From Thioalkalivibrio thiocyanoxidans ARh2 (GTDB lineage: Bacteria > Pseudomonadota > Gammaproteobacteria > Ectothiorhodospirales > Ectothiorhodospiraceae): a stretch of DNA of 64,000 bases. The stretch's first letter is position 1. Each line of letters starts with the position of its first letter. Made by a program: the position numbers and the translations under genes. Positions 8,999-20,356 of this stretch are shown one piece after another. The stretch is taken from contig NZ_ARQK01000053.1 in NCBI RefSeq assembly GCF_000385215.1, positions 23,720 to 87,719 of the forward strand. Reading direction: 5' to 3'. The notes under the pieces are model-generated. The model was given only the letters and a program-made list of their open reading frames with translations. It was not told where the DNA came from and ran no database searches.

Positions 8999-9065
8999 AC
9001 AACTACTCCTCAAATTTCCTCGGGCCGCCGGCCGGGGCCGGCGGCATGGCCCGGATCCGTGATGC

Positions 9066-11972
9066 CTAGCGGTCTTCGTCCAGCGAACCGCGGGTCAGCA
9101 CGTCACGGATGGAACGATTCAGGTGCACCGGCTTGTGCGCGGCGTAGCGCAGCTGGTCCGGGGCCTCGGACATGCCGGGGGCCGGCTTGACCGTGTCGAA
9201 GTCGGGCCAGGTGCTGGTCTCTTCCGGATCGGCCGGGGTGATCTTGACCTTCAGGTCGTACCACGCGGCCTGGCCGGTCACCGGGTCGGAGTTGGTGATG
9301 TTGTCCACCGGATCGCCCTTCTTCGGCAGCAGCTCGCTGATCAGGTGGTTCATCAGGAAGCCCTTGTTGGACTCGTTCGCCTCCGGCTTCAGGCCCCAGG
9401 CGCCCTTCTGCTTGCCGATCGCGTTCCAGGTCCAGACGGTGCTCGGCTCGCAGCCCTCGATCAGCTTGACCTGCACGCGGACACGGCCGTTGTGCGATTC
9501 CATCCACACCCAGGACAGGTCCTCGATGCCCATGGATTCGGCCTTGCCGCGGTTCATGTACAGGTAGTTCTGGGCGCAGATCTGGCGCAGCCAGGCGTTC
9601 TGCGAATCCCAGGAGTGGTACATGAACATCGGGCGCTGGTTGACCGCGTAGAACGGGTACTCGTCCTCGTCGATACGGGTCTGCTCCAGCGGCTTGTGCC
9701 AGATCGGCAGCGGATCGAAGAACTGGGTCAGGCGATCCTTGTGCTCCTGCTTGGTCGGCTGCGGGCCGTCATACAGGCCCTGGCCGGCCAGCTTGAAGCG
9801 CTGCTGGGTCTCGGAGTAGAGCTCGATCGTGATCGGATCGGTCTTGCCCACCCAGCCGGCGTGTTTGGCCAGCTCCAGGTACTCCTTGTTCGCGAAGCGG
9901 TAGAACTGCTGGTTCGGCGCCAGGTGATGCACGAAGAACCCCTGGTTCTCGATGTACGCCTCCCACTGCTTCGGGTTCGGCTCGCCACGCAGGTGGGTCT
10001 TGCCATCCTTGCCGCGGTAGCCGGACAGGAAGCCGATGCCCGGCTCCTTCTCGAAGTTGACGATGAAGTCCTTGTAGTCCTCGAACTTGCGGCTGCCATC
10101 GTCGTTGGTGAACGCCGGGAACTTCAGACGGCCGGCCAGCTCGACCATCACCTCCTGCCACGGACGCACGTTGCGGTCGACCTCGAGGATCGGGTGGCGG
10201 ATGGAGTCCGCTGCCGCGGCCGGCTCGGAGATCGGGCGGTCCAGCATGGAGATGGTGTCGTAGCGCTCCAGATAAGTCGTATCCGGGAGCACCAGATCGG
10301 CAAAGTTGACCGTCTCCGAGTGGAAGGCGTCCGCGACCACCAGGAACGGGATCTTGTACTCGCCGCTGTCGTCCTTGGCGCGCAGCATGTCCATCACCTC
10401 GGCGGTATTCATCGAGGAGTTCCAGGACATGTTCGCCATGAAGAAGATCAGCGTGTCGATCGGGTAGGGGTCGCCGTTGACCGCGTTGGTCACCACCATG
10501 TGCATCAGGCCATGGTTGGAGATCGGGGCATCCCAGGAGAAGGCCTTGTCGATGCGCAGCGGGTTGCCGTCGTCATCGATGACCAGGTCCTCCGGCGCGG
10601 TCGGGAAACCGAGCGGCGGGCTCTTCAGCGGGGTGTTCGGCGCGCATTCCTTGGCCGGCTTGATGCCCGGCGGGACGTGCTTGGGGTACGGCGGCTTGGC
10701 CAGGTGACCACCAGGGCAGTCCACCGAGCCCAGCATGATCTGCAGCAGATGGATCGCGCGGCAGGTCTGGAAGCCGTTGGAGTGCGCGGAGATGCCGCGC
10801 ATCGCATGCATGGACACCGGACGGCCGAACACCTTGTCGTGCTTGCGGCCCCAGGAGTCGGTCCACTCGATGTCGAGCTCGATCGTCTCCTTGAACGCGA
10901 CGTGGGCCATCTCCAGTGCCAGGCGCTCGGTCTGGTCGGCCGGCACGCCGGTGATCTTGGCGGTGTTTTCCGGGGCATATTCCTCGGACAGGTAACGCTC
11001 GGCCAGCAGCGTCATCACGGTCTTGACCGGGCGGCCGTCGGGCGCGGTGTACTCGCCGAACAGCGCCGGCTTGATATCGACCTGGGTGCCGTCGACGAAC
11101 GCTTCCTGCTCCAGTTCCCAGACCAGCGGGTTGCCGGCCTCGTCACGCAGGATCAGGCCATCACCCTTCTGCCCCGGGGTCTGCACGACCAGCTGGGTGG
11201 CGTTGGTGTAGCGCACCAGGAAATCCCAGTCGAACTGATCGTTCTTCAGCAGCACGTGCAGCATCGACAGCGCGAACAGGCCGTCGGTACCGGGCTTGAT
11301 GCCCACCCACTCGTCGGCGATCGCCTGGTAGCCGGTGCGCACCGGGTTGATGGCGACAAACTTGCCGCCGCGGCGCTTGAGCTTCTCCAGCCCGATCTTG
11401 ATCGGGTTGGAGGCATGGTCTTCCGCCACGCCCCAGAGCATGTGGTACTTGGTGCGGTCCCAGTCGGGGTCGCCGAACTCCCAGAACGCGAAACCGGTGG
11501 TGTACAGACCGCCGGTGGCCATGTTGACCGAGCAGAAGCCGCCGTGGGCCGCCCAATTGTAGGTACCGAACTGGGTCGCCCAGAGACCGGTCAGGGCCTG
11601 CATCTGGTCACGGCCGGTAAAGAACGCCAGCTTGCGCGGATCGGTCTCGCGGATCTTCTGCAGACGCGTGGACAGCATGTCCAGGGCCTCGTCCCAGGAG
11701 ATCGGCTCGAACTCGCCGGCGCCACGCTCGGTGCCCGGCTTGCGGCGCATCGGCTGGTGCAGGCGCGCCGGGGACTGCTGCTTCATGATGCCGGCGTTGC
11801 CCTTGGCACACAGCACACCCTTGTTGATCGGGTGGTGCCGGTTGCCCTGGATATAGCGGACCTTGTTGTTCTGGACCGTAACCTTGATGCCGCAGCGGCA
11901 GGCACACATGTAGCAGGTGGTGTACTTGATCTCCTGCTCGCTGTGGTTCTCGAACTCGGGTAAGGCACTCAT
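9066..11972 (-). CDS. soeA: Molybdopterin subunit of sulfite dehydrogenase (SoeA)
   Basis: A 968-aa DMSO-reductase-family catalytic subunit binding bis-MGD and one [4Fe-4S] cluster. The N-terminal cluster motif is CYMCACRC with a fourth Cys in VLCAKGN near residue 55. Domains run in the usual order to a C-terminal MGD-binding domain. No Tat signal precedes the cluster motif, so the protein should remain in the cytoplasm. That matches SoeA (sulfite to sulfate) and argues against the exported PsrA/PhsA polysulfide or thiosulfate reductases. It is the first gene of the operon and diverges from moaA. Sequence comparison with characterised SoeA would settle the substrate. Confidence 0.88.
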   Translation of the reverse strand: MSALPEFENHSEQEIKYTTCYMCACRCGIKVTVQNNKVRYIQGNRHHPINKGVLCAKGNAGIMKQQSPARLHQPMRRKPGTERGAGEFEPISWDEALDMLSTRLQKIRETDPRKLAFFTGRDQMQALTGLWATQFGTYNWAAHGGFCSVNMATGGLYTTGFAFWEFGDPDWDRTKYHMLWGVAEDHASNPIKIGLEKLKRRGGKFVAINPVRTGYQAIADEWVGIKPGTDGLFALSMLHVLLKNDQFDWDFLVRYTNATQLVVQTPGQKGDGLILRDEAGNPLVWELEQEAFVDGTQVDIKPALFGEYTAPDGRPVKTVMTLLAERYLSEEYAPENTAKITGVPADQTERLALEMAHVAFKETIELDIEWTDSWGRKHDKVFGRPVSMHAMRGISAHSNGFQTCRAIHLLQIMLGSVDCPGGHLAKPPYPKHVPPGIKPAKECAPNTPLKSPPLGFPTAPEDLVIDDDGNPLRIDKAFSWDAPISNHGLMHMVVTNAVNGDPYPIDTLIFFMANMSWNSSMNTAEVMDMLRAKDDSGEYKIPFLVVADAFHSETVNFADLVLPDTTYLERYDTISMLDRPISEPAAAADSIRHPILEVDRNVRPWQEVMVELAGRLKFPAFTNDDGSRKFEDYKDFIVNFEKEPGIGFLSGYRGKDGKTHLRGEPNPKQWEAYIENQGFFVHHLAPNQQFYRFANKEYLELAKHAGWVGKTDPITIELYSETQQRFKLAGQGLYDGPQPTKQEHKDRLTQFFDPLPIWHKPLEQTRIDEDEYPFYAVNQRPMFMYHSWDSQNAWLRQICAQNYLYMNRGKAESMGIEDLSWVWMESHNGRVRVQVKLIEGCEPSTVWTWNAIGKQKGAWGLKPEANESNKGFLMNHLISELLPKKGDPVDNITNSDPVTGQAAWYDLKVKITPADPEETSTWPDFDTVKPAPGMSEAPDQLRYAAHKPVHLNRSIRDVLTRGSLDEDR

Positions 11973-12201
11973 TCAGGCGACCCCATAGATTATGGTTTGC
12001 TTATTCACGCTGGGCATATTGGCCATAAAGAAGCCTTTTGGCTAACGAAAAGTTCTTATCTATGAATAAGCAGAAATAATCTGCGAGAGAATTTATTTAT
12101 TGCCGCATCGAATTTGGGGCCTTGTTGTGGCAATCGCGGAAAAGTGGTCTACGATGTGTACCATGAAACATATCGCCCCCAGCGGCAGGACGGGACACCG
12201 T
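11973..12201. promoter_or_regulatory. AT-rich divergent control region of soeA and moaA
   Basis: This 229-base gap is clearly more AT-rich than its surroundings and must hold both promoters. It has two small dyads, CTTAT-N6-ATAAG (12055-12070) and CAGA-AATAA-TCTG (12071-12083). On the minus strand CATAAT lies about 15 bases before soeA, possibly a -10 box. No known regulator site could be recognised. Confidence 0.5.
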
Positions 12202-13206
12202 ATGCAACACGCCCTCAAGGACGAGAACGCCCTGGTCGACGCCTTCGGCCGCCGCATCGAATATGTCCGTCTCTCGGTTACCGACCGCTGCGACCTGCGC
12301 TGCTTCTACTGCATGCCCAAGGGCTTTCGTGACTTCGAGGAGCCGGAGCACTGGCTGAGCTTCGAGGAGATCGAGCGCGTGATGGGAGCCTTCGGGCGCC
12401 TCGGCACCCGCCGCGTGCGCCTGACCGGCGGCGAGCCGCTGGTACGCAAGAACCTCCCGGACCTGGCCGCACGCCTGAACGCCCTGCCCGGCATCGACGA
12501 CATCTCGCTGTCCACCAATGCCACGCGCATGGGGCGCCATGCCCAGGAACTGAAGGATGCCGGGGTCGCCCGCATCAACGTCAGCCTCGACTCGCTCAAG
12601 CCCGAGGTCTTCAAGGAGATCACCGGCGGCAAGCTGGAGAAGGCGCTGGACGGCCTGATGGCCTCCAAGGCCGCCGGCCTGAACCCGATCAAGATCAACA
12701 TGGTGGTGATGGGCGGGATCAACGAGCCGGAGGTCGAGGACATGGTCGACTTCTGCATCGAGCACGGCTTCACCCTGCGCTTCATCGAGACCATGCCGAT
12801 GGGCGACACCGGCCGCGAGGCGAAAGAGGGGCACTATGTGAACCTGCAGGACGTGCGCGCCCGCCTGGAGCAGCGCTACAACCTGGTCCCCGGAGTGATG
12901 CCCGGCGGCGGCCCGGCGCGCTACATGCAGATCCCGGATACCGACGTGCGCATCGGCTTCATCACCCCGATCTCGCAGCACTTCTGCGACACCTGCAACC
13001 GCGTGCGCCTGTCGGTGGACGGCACCATCTACACCTGCCTGGGCAACGACCACAGCCTGAACCTGCGCCCCTACCTGCGTGAAGGCTGCAGCGACTCGGA
13101 ACTGGAAGACCTGGTGATCCAGGCGATCAACCTGAAGCCGGAACGCCACGAGTTCTCGGAACGCCCGGAGAAGGTCATGCGCTTCATGTCCATGACCGGC
13201 GGCTGA
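12202..13206 (+). CDS. moaA: GTP 3',8-cyclase MoaA
   Basis: A 334-aa radical SAM enzyme that starts molybdenum cofactor synthesis by converting GTP to 3',8-cyclo-7,8-dihydro-GTP, with MoaC. The radical SAM motif is CDLRCFYC, the C-terminal second cluster motif is CDTCNRVRLSVDGTIYTC, and the protein ends in the conserved Gly-Gly. Start at 12202 (MQHALKDENALVDAFGRRI) matches the family N-terminus and has GGACGGG upstream; starts at 12163 and 12154 are also in frame. It diverges from soeA, which needs this cofactor. No other moa genes are in the window. A strong terminator follows. Confidence 0.95.
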   Translation: MQHALKDENALVDAFGRRIEYVRLSVTDRCDLRCFYCMPKGFRDFEEPEHWLSFEEIERVMGAFGRLGTRRVRLTGGEPLVRKNLPDLAARLNALPGIDDISLSTNATRMGRHAQELKDAGVARINVSLDSLKPEVFKEITGGKLEKALDGLMASKAAGLNPIKINMVVMGGINEPEVEDMVDFCIEHGFTLRFIETMPMGDTGREAKEGHYVNLQDVRARLEQRYNLVPGVMPGGGPARYMQIPDTDVRIGFITPISQHFCDTCNRVRLSVDGTIYTCLGNDHSLNLRPYLREGCSDSELEDLVIQAINLKPERHEFSERPEKVMRFMSMTGG

Positions 13207-13225
13207 CACCGCCACAAGGCTTCCC

Positions 13226-13263
13226 AAAAGAAAGGCCCGTCTCGCTGGACGGGCCTTTCTTTT
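13226..13263. terminator. Rho-independent terminator after moaA
   Basis: A 16-bp stem (AAAAGAAAGGCCCGTC paired with GACGGGCCTTTCTTTT) with loop TCGCTG and a T-run. A-rich and T-rich ends on both sides let it serve moaA and the convergent phosphate transporter. Confidence 0.93.
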
Positions 13264-13307
13264 TTGGCATCCGCGCCGGGCACTGACGCCGCCAGGGGAA
13301 ACGCTGA

Positions 13308-14564
13308 CTAGCCGAGCAGTCCGCGCAGGATGAAGAAGAACACGATGGCGAGGATCGCCCCGGCCGGCAGGGTCACGATCCAGGACATGAAGATCATGCG
13401 CACCAGGCGCAGGTCGATCGCCGCGATCCCGCGCGCCATGCCGACACCGAGGATCGCCCCCACCAGCGTATGGGTGGTGGAGATCGGCAGGCCAGTACCG
13501 GAGGCCAGCACGACGGTCGCGGCCGCCGCCGCGGTGGCCGCGTAACCGCGACTCGGGGTGAGCTGGGTGATGCCGGTGCCGACCGTCGCGATCACCCTGT
13601 GGCCATAGGTAAACAGCCCGAACACGATCCCGAACCCGCCCAGCAGCAGGACCCACATCGGCACCACGGTCTCCGGGTCCACCTCGCCGGTCTGGATCAC
13701 GTCCACCACCGCGGCCAGCGGCCCAACCGCGTTCGCGACGTCGTTGGAACCCAGCGCGAAGGCCATCGCGCAGCCGGTAACGACCATCATCACGCCGAAG
13801 ACCTTCTCGACATCACTGAAGTGCGAGCCATGGGCCTGCGGGGAGGCCTCCTCGAAACGCAGGCGCCGGATCGCGAAGAGCCCGGCCGCCACCACCGCCA
13901 GGCTGATCAGCACGGCGAGGCCGTAGGCCTGCCCGCTGGTCAGGTCCAGCCCGACATGCGTCAGGCCCTTGAACATCGTGACCAGCGCGGTCACGAGGGC
14001 CGTCAGGAAGATATACAGCGGAGCCCAGCGCTTGGCGTTTTTCAGCGGGTCGACGGTATCCAGGATCAGCAGCTGGATGCTGCGAAACAGCGCGAAGGCG
14101 ATCACCCCGCCGATCATCGGGGACAGCACCCAGGAGATCGCGATGGTCCCGACGCGCTCCCAGCGCACCACCTCGAACCCGAGGCCCACCACCGCAAACC
14201 CGATGATCGCGCCAATGATGGAGTGCGTGGTGGAGACGGGCCAGCCGAAATAGGAGGCGGTCAATAGCCAGGTGCCCGCCGCGGCCAGTGCCGCGAGCAT
14301 CCCGTAGACGAGAAGCGAGGGGCTGTCCGCGAGCAGGGCCGAGTCCACCATCCCGCTGCGGATGGTCTGCGTGACCTCGCCGCCGGCCAGCCAGGCCCCG
14401 GCAAACACGAACACCGCGGCCACAAAGACCGCCTGGCGAATATTGAGGGCCCGCGAGCCGACCGAGGTACCCATTGCGTTGGCGACATCGTTGGCGCCGA
14501 TGCCCCAGGCCATGAAGAGCCCGAAGATGACTGCAAGGCCGAGCAACAGGGTGCCGTATTCCAT
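13308..14564 (-). CDS. pit: PiT-family low-affinity inorganic phosphate transporter
   Basis: A 418-aa inner-membrane transporter with about ten to eleven membrane helices. Two PiT signature repeats are present, GANDVANAMGTSVG near residue 23 and GSNDVANAVGP in the second half, with the paired STTHSIIGA and STTHTLVGA motifs. PiT proteins take up metal-phosphate with a proton or sodium ion. In an alkaliphile sodium coupling is likely but cannot be seen. It lies 27 bases after its DUF47 partner on the same strand, the usual pairing. Confidence 0.92.
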   Translation of the reverse strand: MEYGTLLLGLAVIFGLFMAWGIGANDVANAMGTSVGSRALNIRQAVFVAAVFVFAGAWLAGGEVTQTIRSGMVDSALLADSPSLLVYGMLAALAAAGTWLLTASYFGWPVSTTHSIIGAIIGFAVVGLGFEVVRWERVGTIAISWVLSPMIGGVIAFALFRSIQLLILDTVDPLKNAKRWAPLYIFLTALVTALVTMFKGLTHVGLDLTSGQAYGLAVLISLAVVAAGLFAIRRLRFEEASPQAHGSHFSDVEKVFGVMMVVTGCAMAFALGSNDVANAVGPLAAVVDVIQTGEVDPETVVPMWVLLLGGFGIVFGLFTYGHRVIATVGTGITQLTPSRGYAATAAAAATVVLASGTGLPISTTHTLVGAILGVGMARGIAAIDLRLVRMIFMSWIVTLPAGAILAIVFFFILRGLLG

Positions 14565-14591
14565 GCGGTCTGCGTCCGTTGGTGGCGGTGT

Positions 14592-15271
14592 TTACTTGGC
14601 CAGCATCAGCTGCAGGCGGCTGCCCACGCGCTGGGCCAGATCGGCCAGTTCGCCTATGGAGTCAATCACGCGGTACATGAAGATCACGTTCACCGGGGGC
14701 AACTCCGCCTCCTGGGCAAACAGGATCTCGCGCACCTCGCGCTGGGCCTCGTCGGATTCGTGCTCGATCTGGTCCAGCTCGGTCAGGATGTCGTTGACCA
14801 CCTCGACCTCGTGCCCGCGAAAGCCCGCCTCGACCAGCTCGTCCAGCTCGTTGACCGCGCGCCCGGCCTGATTCACCGCGTCCACGCTGCGGTCCAGAAA
14901 GCGCTGCAACGGCTCCTGCATATTGGCCGGGAACTGCATCTGTCGGCCCAGCATCAGCCCTGCGATGTCCTTCGCCATATTCGCGATGCGGTCCTGGATC
15001 AGCAGGGTGTCGAGCACGTCGCGGCGCGACATCGCCAGCATCATCCCCTTGGGCAGTGCAGGCGCAGGTCCTTCTTCAGGCGGTCGGCCTCGTGCTCGAG
15101 CTTGACGATCTTCCTCTGCTGTACGCGCGCAGTGTCCCAGTCGTCCCGGGCCATCGCCTCGATGAAGGGCGGGAGCTCGGCGATGCAGGCGCGCACCTTC
15201 TCCATGTGCGCCTGCAGGGGGCGCACCGGCGAACGACCAAACAGTTCGAAGACGAAGTTCTTGGGGCTCAT
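14592..15271 (-). pseudogene. DUF47 (PhoU-like) PiT accessory protein, split by a frameshift
   Basis: Two overlapping frames together make one full-length (about 226 aa) TIGR00153/DUF47 protein. The first (15271-15041) starts MSPKNFVFELFGRSP and ends LRLHCPRG-stop. The second (15044-14592) starts MMLAMSRRDVL and runs to the normal C-terminus. Adding one C in CACTGCCC near 15055 gives LRLHLPKGMMLAM in one frame, as expected for the family, so one base has been lost. The break creates TGATG, stop overlapping start, so the halves could still be made by coupled translation. Members of this family regulate PiT transporters, and pit follows directly. It may be a real mutation, a sequencing error or a functional split. 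Confidence 0.82.
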
Positions 15272-15376
15272 GGCGGCGCGAAGAATGTCACAAAGGCCTA
15301 ATGTACCGCAAAACAACCCTCAATACCCTGTCACCTGCAGGCGAATGTGCGCCGCGTGCGCTACAATCGTCGCCCA

Positions 15377-17707
<2,331 letters not shown>

Positions 17708-17895
17708 CGGCCAGGCAACGAGATCTGGCTGACCAGACAGGTCAGGCCAGCCGGATTCGAGAGCGGATACCAGGATCGCAAGGAAACGCTACCGAACGGC
17801 TGTTACGAGCAACCGATCACTGGCTCCAGGCAGGCGGGGCATCTACCCTTTCTGTACTGCGCCCCGCACCAACCTGTTGCCGGGAGGATTACGGC

Positions 17896-18510
17896 ATGGC
17901 GACTACCCGCTGCTGTTGTGGCGCCAGCGCCCTTGCCGCAGTGCTGGCCGTCTGCCAGGTCGGAACGGCCGCGGCCGAGGAAGACGGGATGGCCCGGCAG
18001 TGGGCGGAGACCTCGGTCTTCGCCTATGGCGCACGCTGGACCGACACCCGCTTCGTCGAGATCCTCCGGTTCCAGACCGAGATGCAGGACTCGCACCTGG
18101 CGGCCGTCGGCCTCTCCCGTCGCCTGCACCGCTTCGGTGACCATCTGCATCTCGAAGGCGAGATCAATGTCGCCCGCCACTGGGGTCAGCAGGATCACCT
18201 CGAACTGAACGCGGCCGCCAACCTGCGCTGGACCCGCTTTCCCTGGGACCACCTGGTGGACACCTCGGCTGCCTGGGGCATTGGCCCCTCGCGTGCCCTC
18301 GGCGAGCCGGTCATCGAGGATAGTCGCCCCAGCCGCACCCAGGCGTTCATGATGGCGGAAATCGCCTTCGCGCCACCGGCGTCGCGGGACAGTTCCTGGG
18401 AAGCCTTCCTGCGCATCCATCACCGTTCCGGCGTCTTTGGTGTGGTCAGCGATGCCAGCGGCTCGAATTTCATCGCCACCGGGCTGCGCTTCCACTTCGG
18501 GCCCCGGTAA
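17896..18510 (+). CDS. Outer-membrane beta-barrel, possibly PagL-like lipid A deacylase
   Basis: A 204-aa protein with a signal peptide (about residues 1-27, ending TAAAEE) and a body of alternating hydrophobic strands ending GLRFHFGPR, typical of a small outer-membrane barrel. HHRSG at residues 175-179 resembles the His-x-Ser catalytic motif of PagL, which removes the 3-O acyl chain from lipid A. Start at 17896 has CGGGAGGA upstream; earlier in-frame codons lie in non-coding sequence after thiC. The enzyme assignment is tentative; the barrel is fairly clear. Confidence 0.6.
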   Translation: MATTRCCCGASALAAVLAVCQVGTAAAEEDGMARQWAETSVFAYGARWTDTRFVEILRFQTEMQDSHLAAVGLSRRLHRFGDHLHLEGEINVARHWGQQDHLELNAAANLRWTRFPWDHLVDTSAAWGIGPSRALGEPVIEDSRPSRTQAFMMAEIAFAPPASRDSSWEAFLRIHHRSGVFGVVSDASGSNFIATGLRFHFGPR

Positions 18511-18668
18511 CGCACGACCCGGCCCTCCAGTCCTCGTCTGGTCCGACTCAACGCGGCTTGCAAGCGCTCTCGGCAGCGGGAGCGCGGCCCCGGTGTTCGC
18601 CCTGATGGCCCCACCGCGAGGCATGCCCGCATCCAGGGCCCGGCGCTCCTGTGTACGACTCTCCTTGA
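18511..18668. other. Convergent gap after the outer-membrane gene
   Basis: No gene is seen. A GCGCTC/GAGCGC hairpin (18564-18585) could terminate transcription between the convergent genes but lacks a T-run. Confidence 0.4.
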
Positions 18669-19742
18669 TCAGCGTACCTCTATGCGGTTGCGGCCGTTCT
18701 TCTTGGCCGCGTACAGGGCCCGGTCGGCCCGATCAAAGGTGTCGACCATACGTTCACCCGGACGGTATTCGGTCACGCCGAAGCTTGCCGTCCGCCGGCC
18801 TGCCGTGTCGAAGTCGAAGGCATTGATCCGGGACTGGAGGTCGCGGGCCGCCGCTTGCGCCTGCGCGACATCGGTTTGCGGCAGCAGCACGAAGAACTCC
18901 TCGCCACCAATCCGGCCAATGGCATCCACCTTGCGCAGATTCTGGCGCAGCAGCTCGGCAAACTGTCGCAGCACCGCATCACCAGTACTGTGGCCCCAGG
19001 TGTCGTTCACGGCCTTGAAGTGGTCGACGTCGATCAGGATCACCGAGAACGGCTGGCCATAGCGCTCGTTACGTGCACGCTCCTCCTCGAACAGCTGCTC
19101 GATATGTGCACGGTTCCACAGGGAGGTCAGTTCGTCGGTCTGCGCAGAGCGGGCCAGCTGACGTTGTTGCAGGAAGGTGTGCTTGTATGCCTTTTCCAGG
19201 ACAAAGGCACTCAGACAGCCGAACGAGAAGGCGGCCAGCACCCAGAACAGATGCAGCTGCTGCAGGCCTGGCTCCAGGGGCGCGTATGACGCAGCCACGA
19301 TCACTAGCGCGACGATGGCGGTGGCCGCGATGACGGCCTGACGCAGGGCCAGCCCGGAGATCGCAAAGGTCCACATGATGCTCAGATAAATTTCGGGAGC
19401 GAAGACCAGGAACTGGGGCGATCCCGCATTCAACCCCAGGTTGGCGGCATTCGCGACCACTGGTGCCACGGTCAACAGGGCCCACATCGGCGGCTGGAAC
19501 CGCGTACGAAAACTCATGGCTGCCACGGACAGCAACAGGCCGGGCACCAGTACTGCGTGGGCCAGTAGCCGCAGACTCGACGAATCGGCAGCGACTGCCT
19601 GCTCGATGACGGCATACAGCAGATACAGTGCAGCCGTCAGAAACGCGATATAGCGGACCTGCGGAATACGTGTCGTGCGCAGCCAGCTCGTAAACGCTTG
19701 CCGTGTCTCCTCGCACTCCCCGTACAGCGGATCCGCCCGCAT
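18669..19742 (-). CDS. Membrane-bound diguanylate cyclase (GGDEF)
   Basis: A 357-aa protein with an N-terminal domain of about six membrane helices (residues 30-180), a short linker and a C-terminal GGDEF domain. The active site is GGEEF at residues 279-283 and the product-inhibition site RKVD at 270-273, so it should make cyclic di-GMP and be feedback-inhibited. What the membrane part senses is not evident; it is not a Cache or PAS domain by eye. ATG at 19742 is chosen. TTG at 19766, with AAGGA upstream, is equally possible and adds eight residues. Confidence 0.88.
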   Translation of the reverse strand: MRADPLYGECEETRQAFTSWLRTTRIPQVRYIAFLTAALYLLYAVIEQAVAADSSSLRLLAHAVLVPGLLLSVAAMSFRTRFQPPMWALLTVAPVVANAANLGLNAGSPQFLVFAPEIYLSIMWTFAISGLALRQAVIAATAIVALVIVAASYAPLEPGLQQLHLFWVLAAFSFGCLSAFVLEKAYKHTFLQQRQLARSAQTDELTSLWNRAHIEQLFEEERARNERYGQPFSVILIDVDHFKAVNDTWGHSTGDAVLRQFAELLRQNLRKVDAIGRIGGEEFFVLLPQTDVAQAQAAARDLQSRINAFDFDTAGRRTASFGVTEYRPGERMVDTFDRADRALYAAKKNGRNRIEVR

Positions 19743-19846
19743 CCGCAGTCGCCTTGCTATATCCAAGATTGTGTTCCTTGCTGCCGGGGCCGACCGCCGC
19801 GGCGCCGGTTCGCGTACACCGTTCCGGCGGGGAGGTGCCCCCGGTA

Positions 19847-20227
19847 TTACTGCACGTGTTCGGCCATGCCGCCGACCCCCATCATCCCGACGCCGATGCC
19901 GAACAGCATGCCGACGACCATCAGGATCAGGTAGATCAGCAGCAGCACGCCAAAGATGGTGAAGTAGATGCGCAGCCGGCTCAGCGCATACTTGATCTCC
20001 AGCGGGTCGGCGCTGTCGAAGGCGCGCTGCGAGGCACCCGCCGCCTGCATCAGCACCACGCCGGCCCAGATCGGGATCCAGGCGATCAGGATGCCGACAA
20101 TGGACAGGGCGGTGAGCACGCCCGAGATGATCAGCATCACACCGATCAGCTGCATCCAGAACTTGCCGCGAACCAGTGGCTCGATCAGCTCGCGAAGCTG
20201 CGGGTTGCCTGTCGATTCTGCTTCCAT
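19847..20227 (-). CDS. Small membrane protein, DUF5362-like
   Basis: A 126-aa protein with two pairs of hydrophobic segments (about 25-65 and 88-120) separated by a charged helix (AFDSADPLEIKYALSRLRIY). The pattern resembles the DUF5362 family of unknown function; I am not certain of that match. CAGGAGGACCGC gives a good ribosome binding site for the ATG at 20227. It lies 104 bases upstream of the diguanylate cyclase on the same strand, and the two may be cotranscribed. No function can be assigned. Confidence 0.65.
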   Translation of the reverse strand: MEAESTGNPQLRELIEPLVRGKFWMQLIGVMLIISGVLTALSIVGILIAWIPIWAGVVLMQAAGASQRAFDSADPLEIKYALSRLRIYFTIFGVLLLIYLILMVVGMLFGIGVGMMGVGGMAEHVQ

Positions 20228-20356
20228 GCGGTCCTCCTGTCCGTTGGATTGCAACGGTCTCGAGCATAGCAGGCTGACCAGCGCGCCGCGCATTGTTCGC
20301 CATCGGGGCGGAGGGCATACTCGGGCGGTACACCGCAGCTGCGCAATGGAGGCCGC

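Noticed and set aside
9123..11963. Plus-strand open frame of 946 codons
   Set aside because: It is the antisense shadow of soeA in GC-rich DNA. The residue composition is abnormal and no domain is present.
9066..11972. Polysulfide or thiosulfate reductase (PsrA/PhsA) instead of SoeA
   Set aside because: There is no Tat signal peptide, and those enzymes are exported. The sulfur-oxidiser context also favours SoeA.
15041..15060. Programmed -1 frameshift in the DUF47 gene
   Set aside because: No slippery heptamer is found at the needed place, and a single lost C explains the break exactly.
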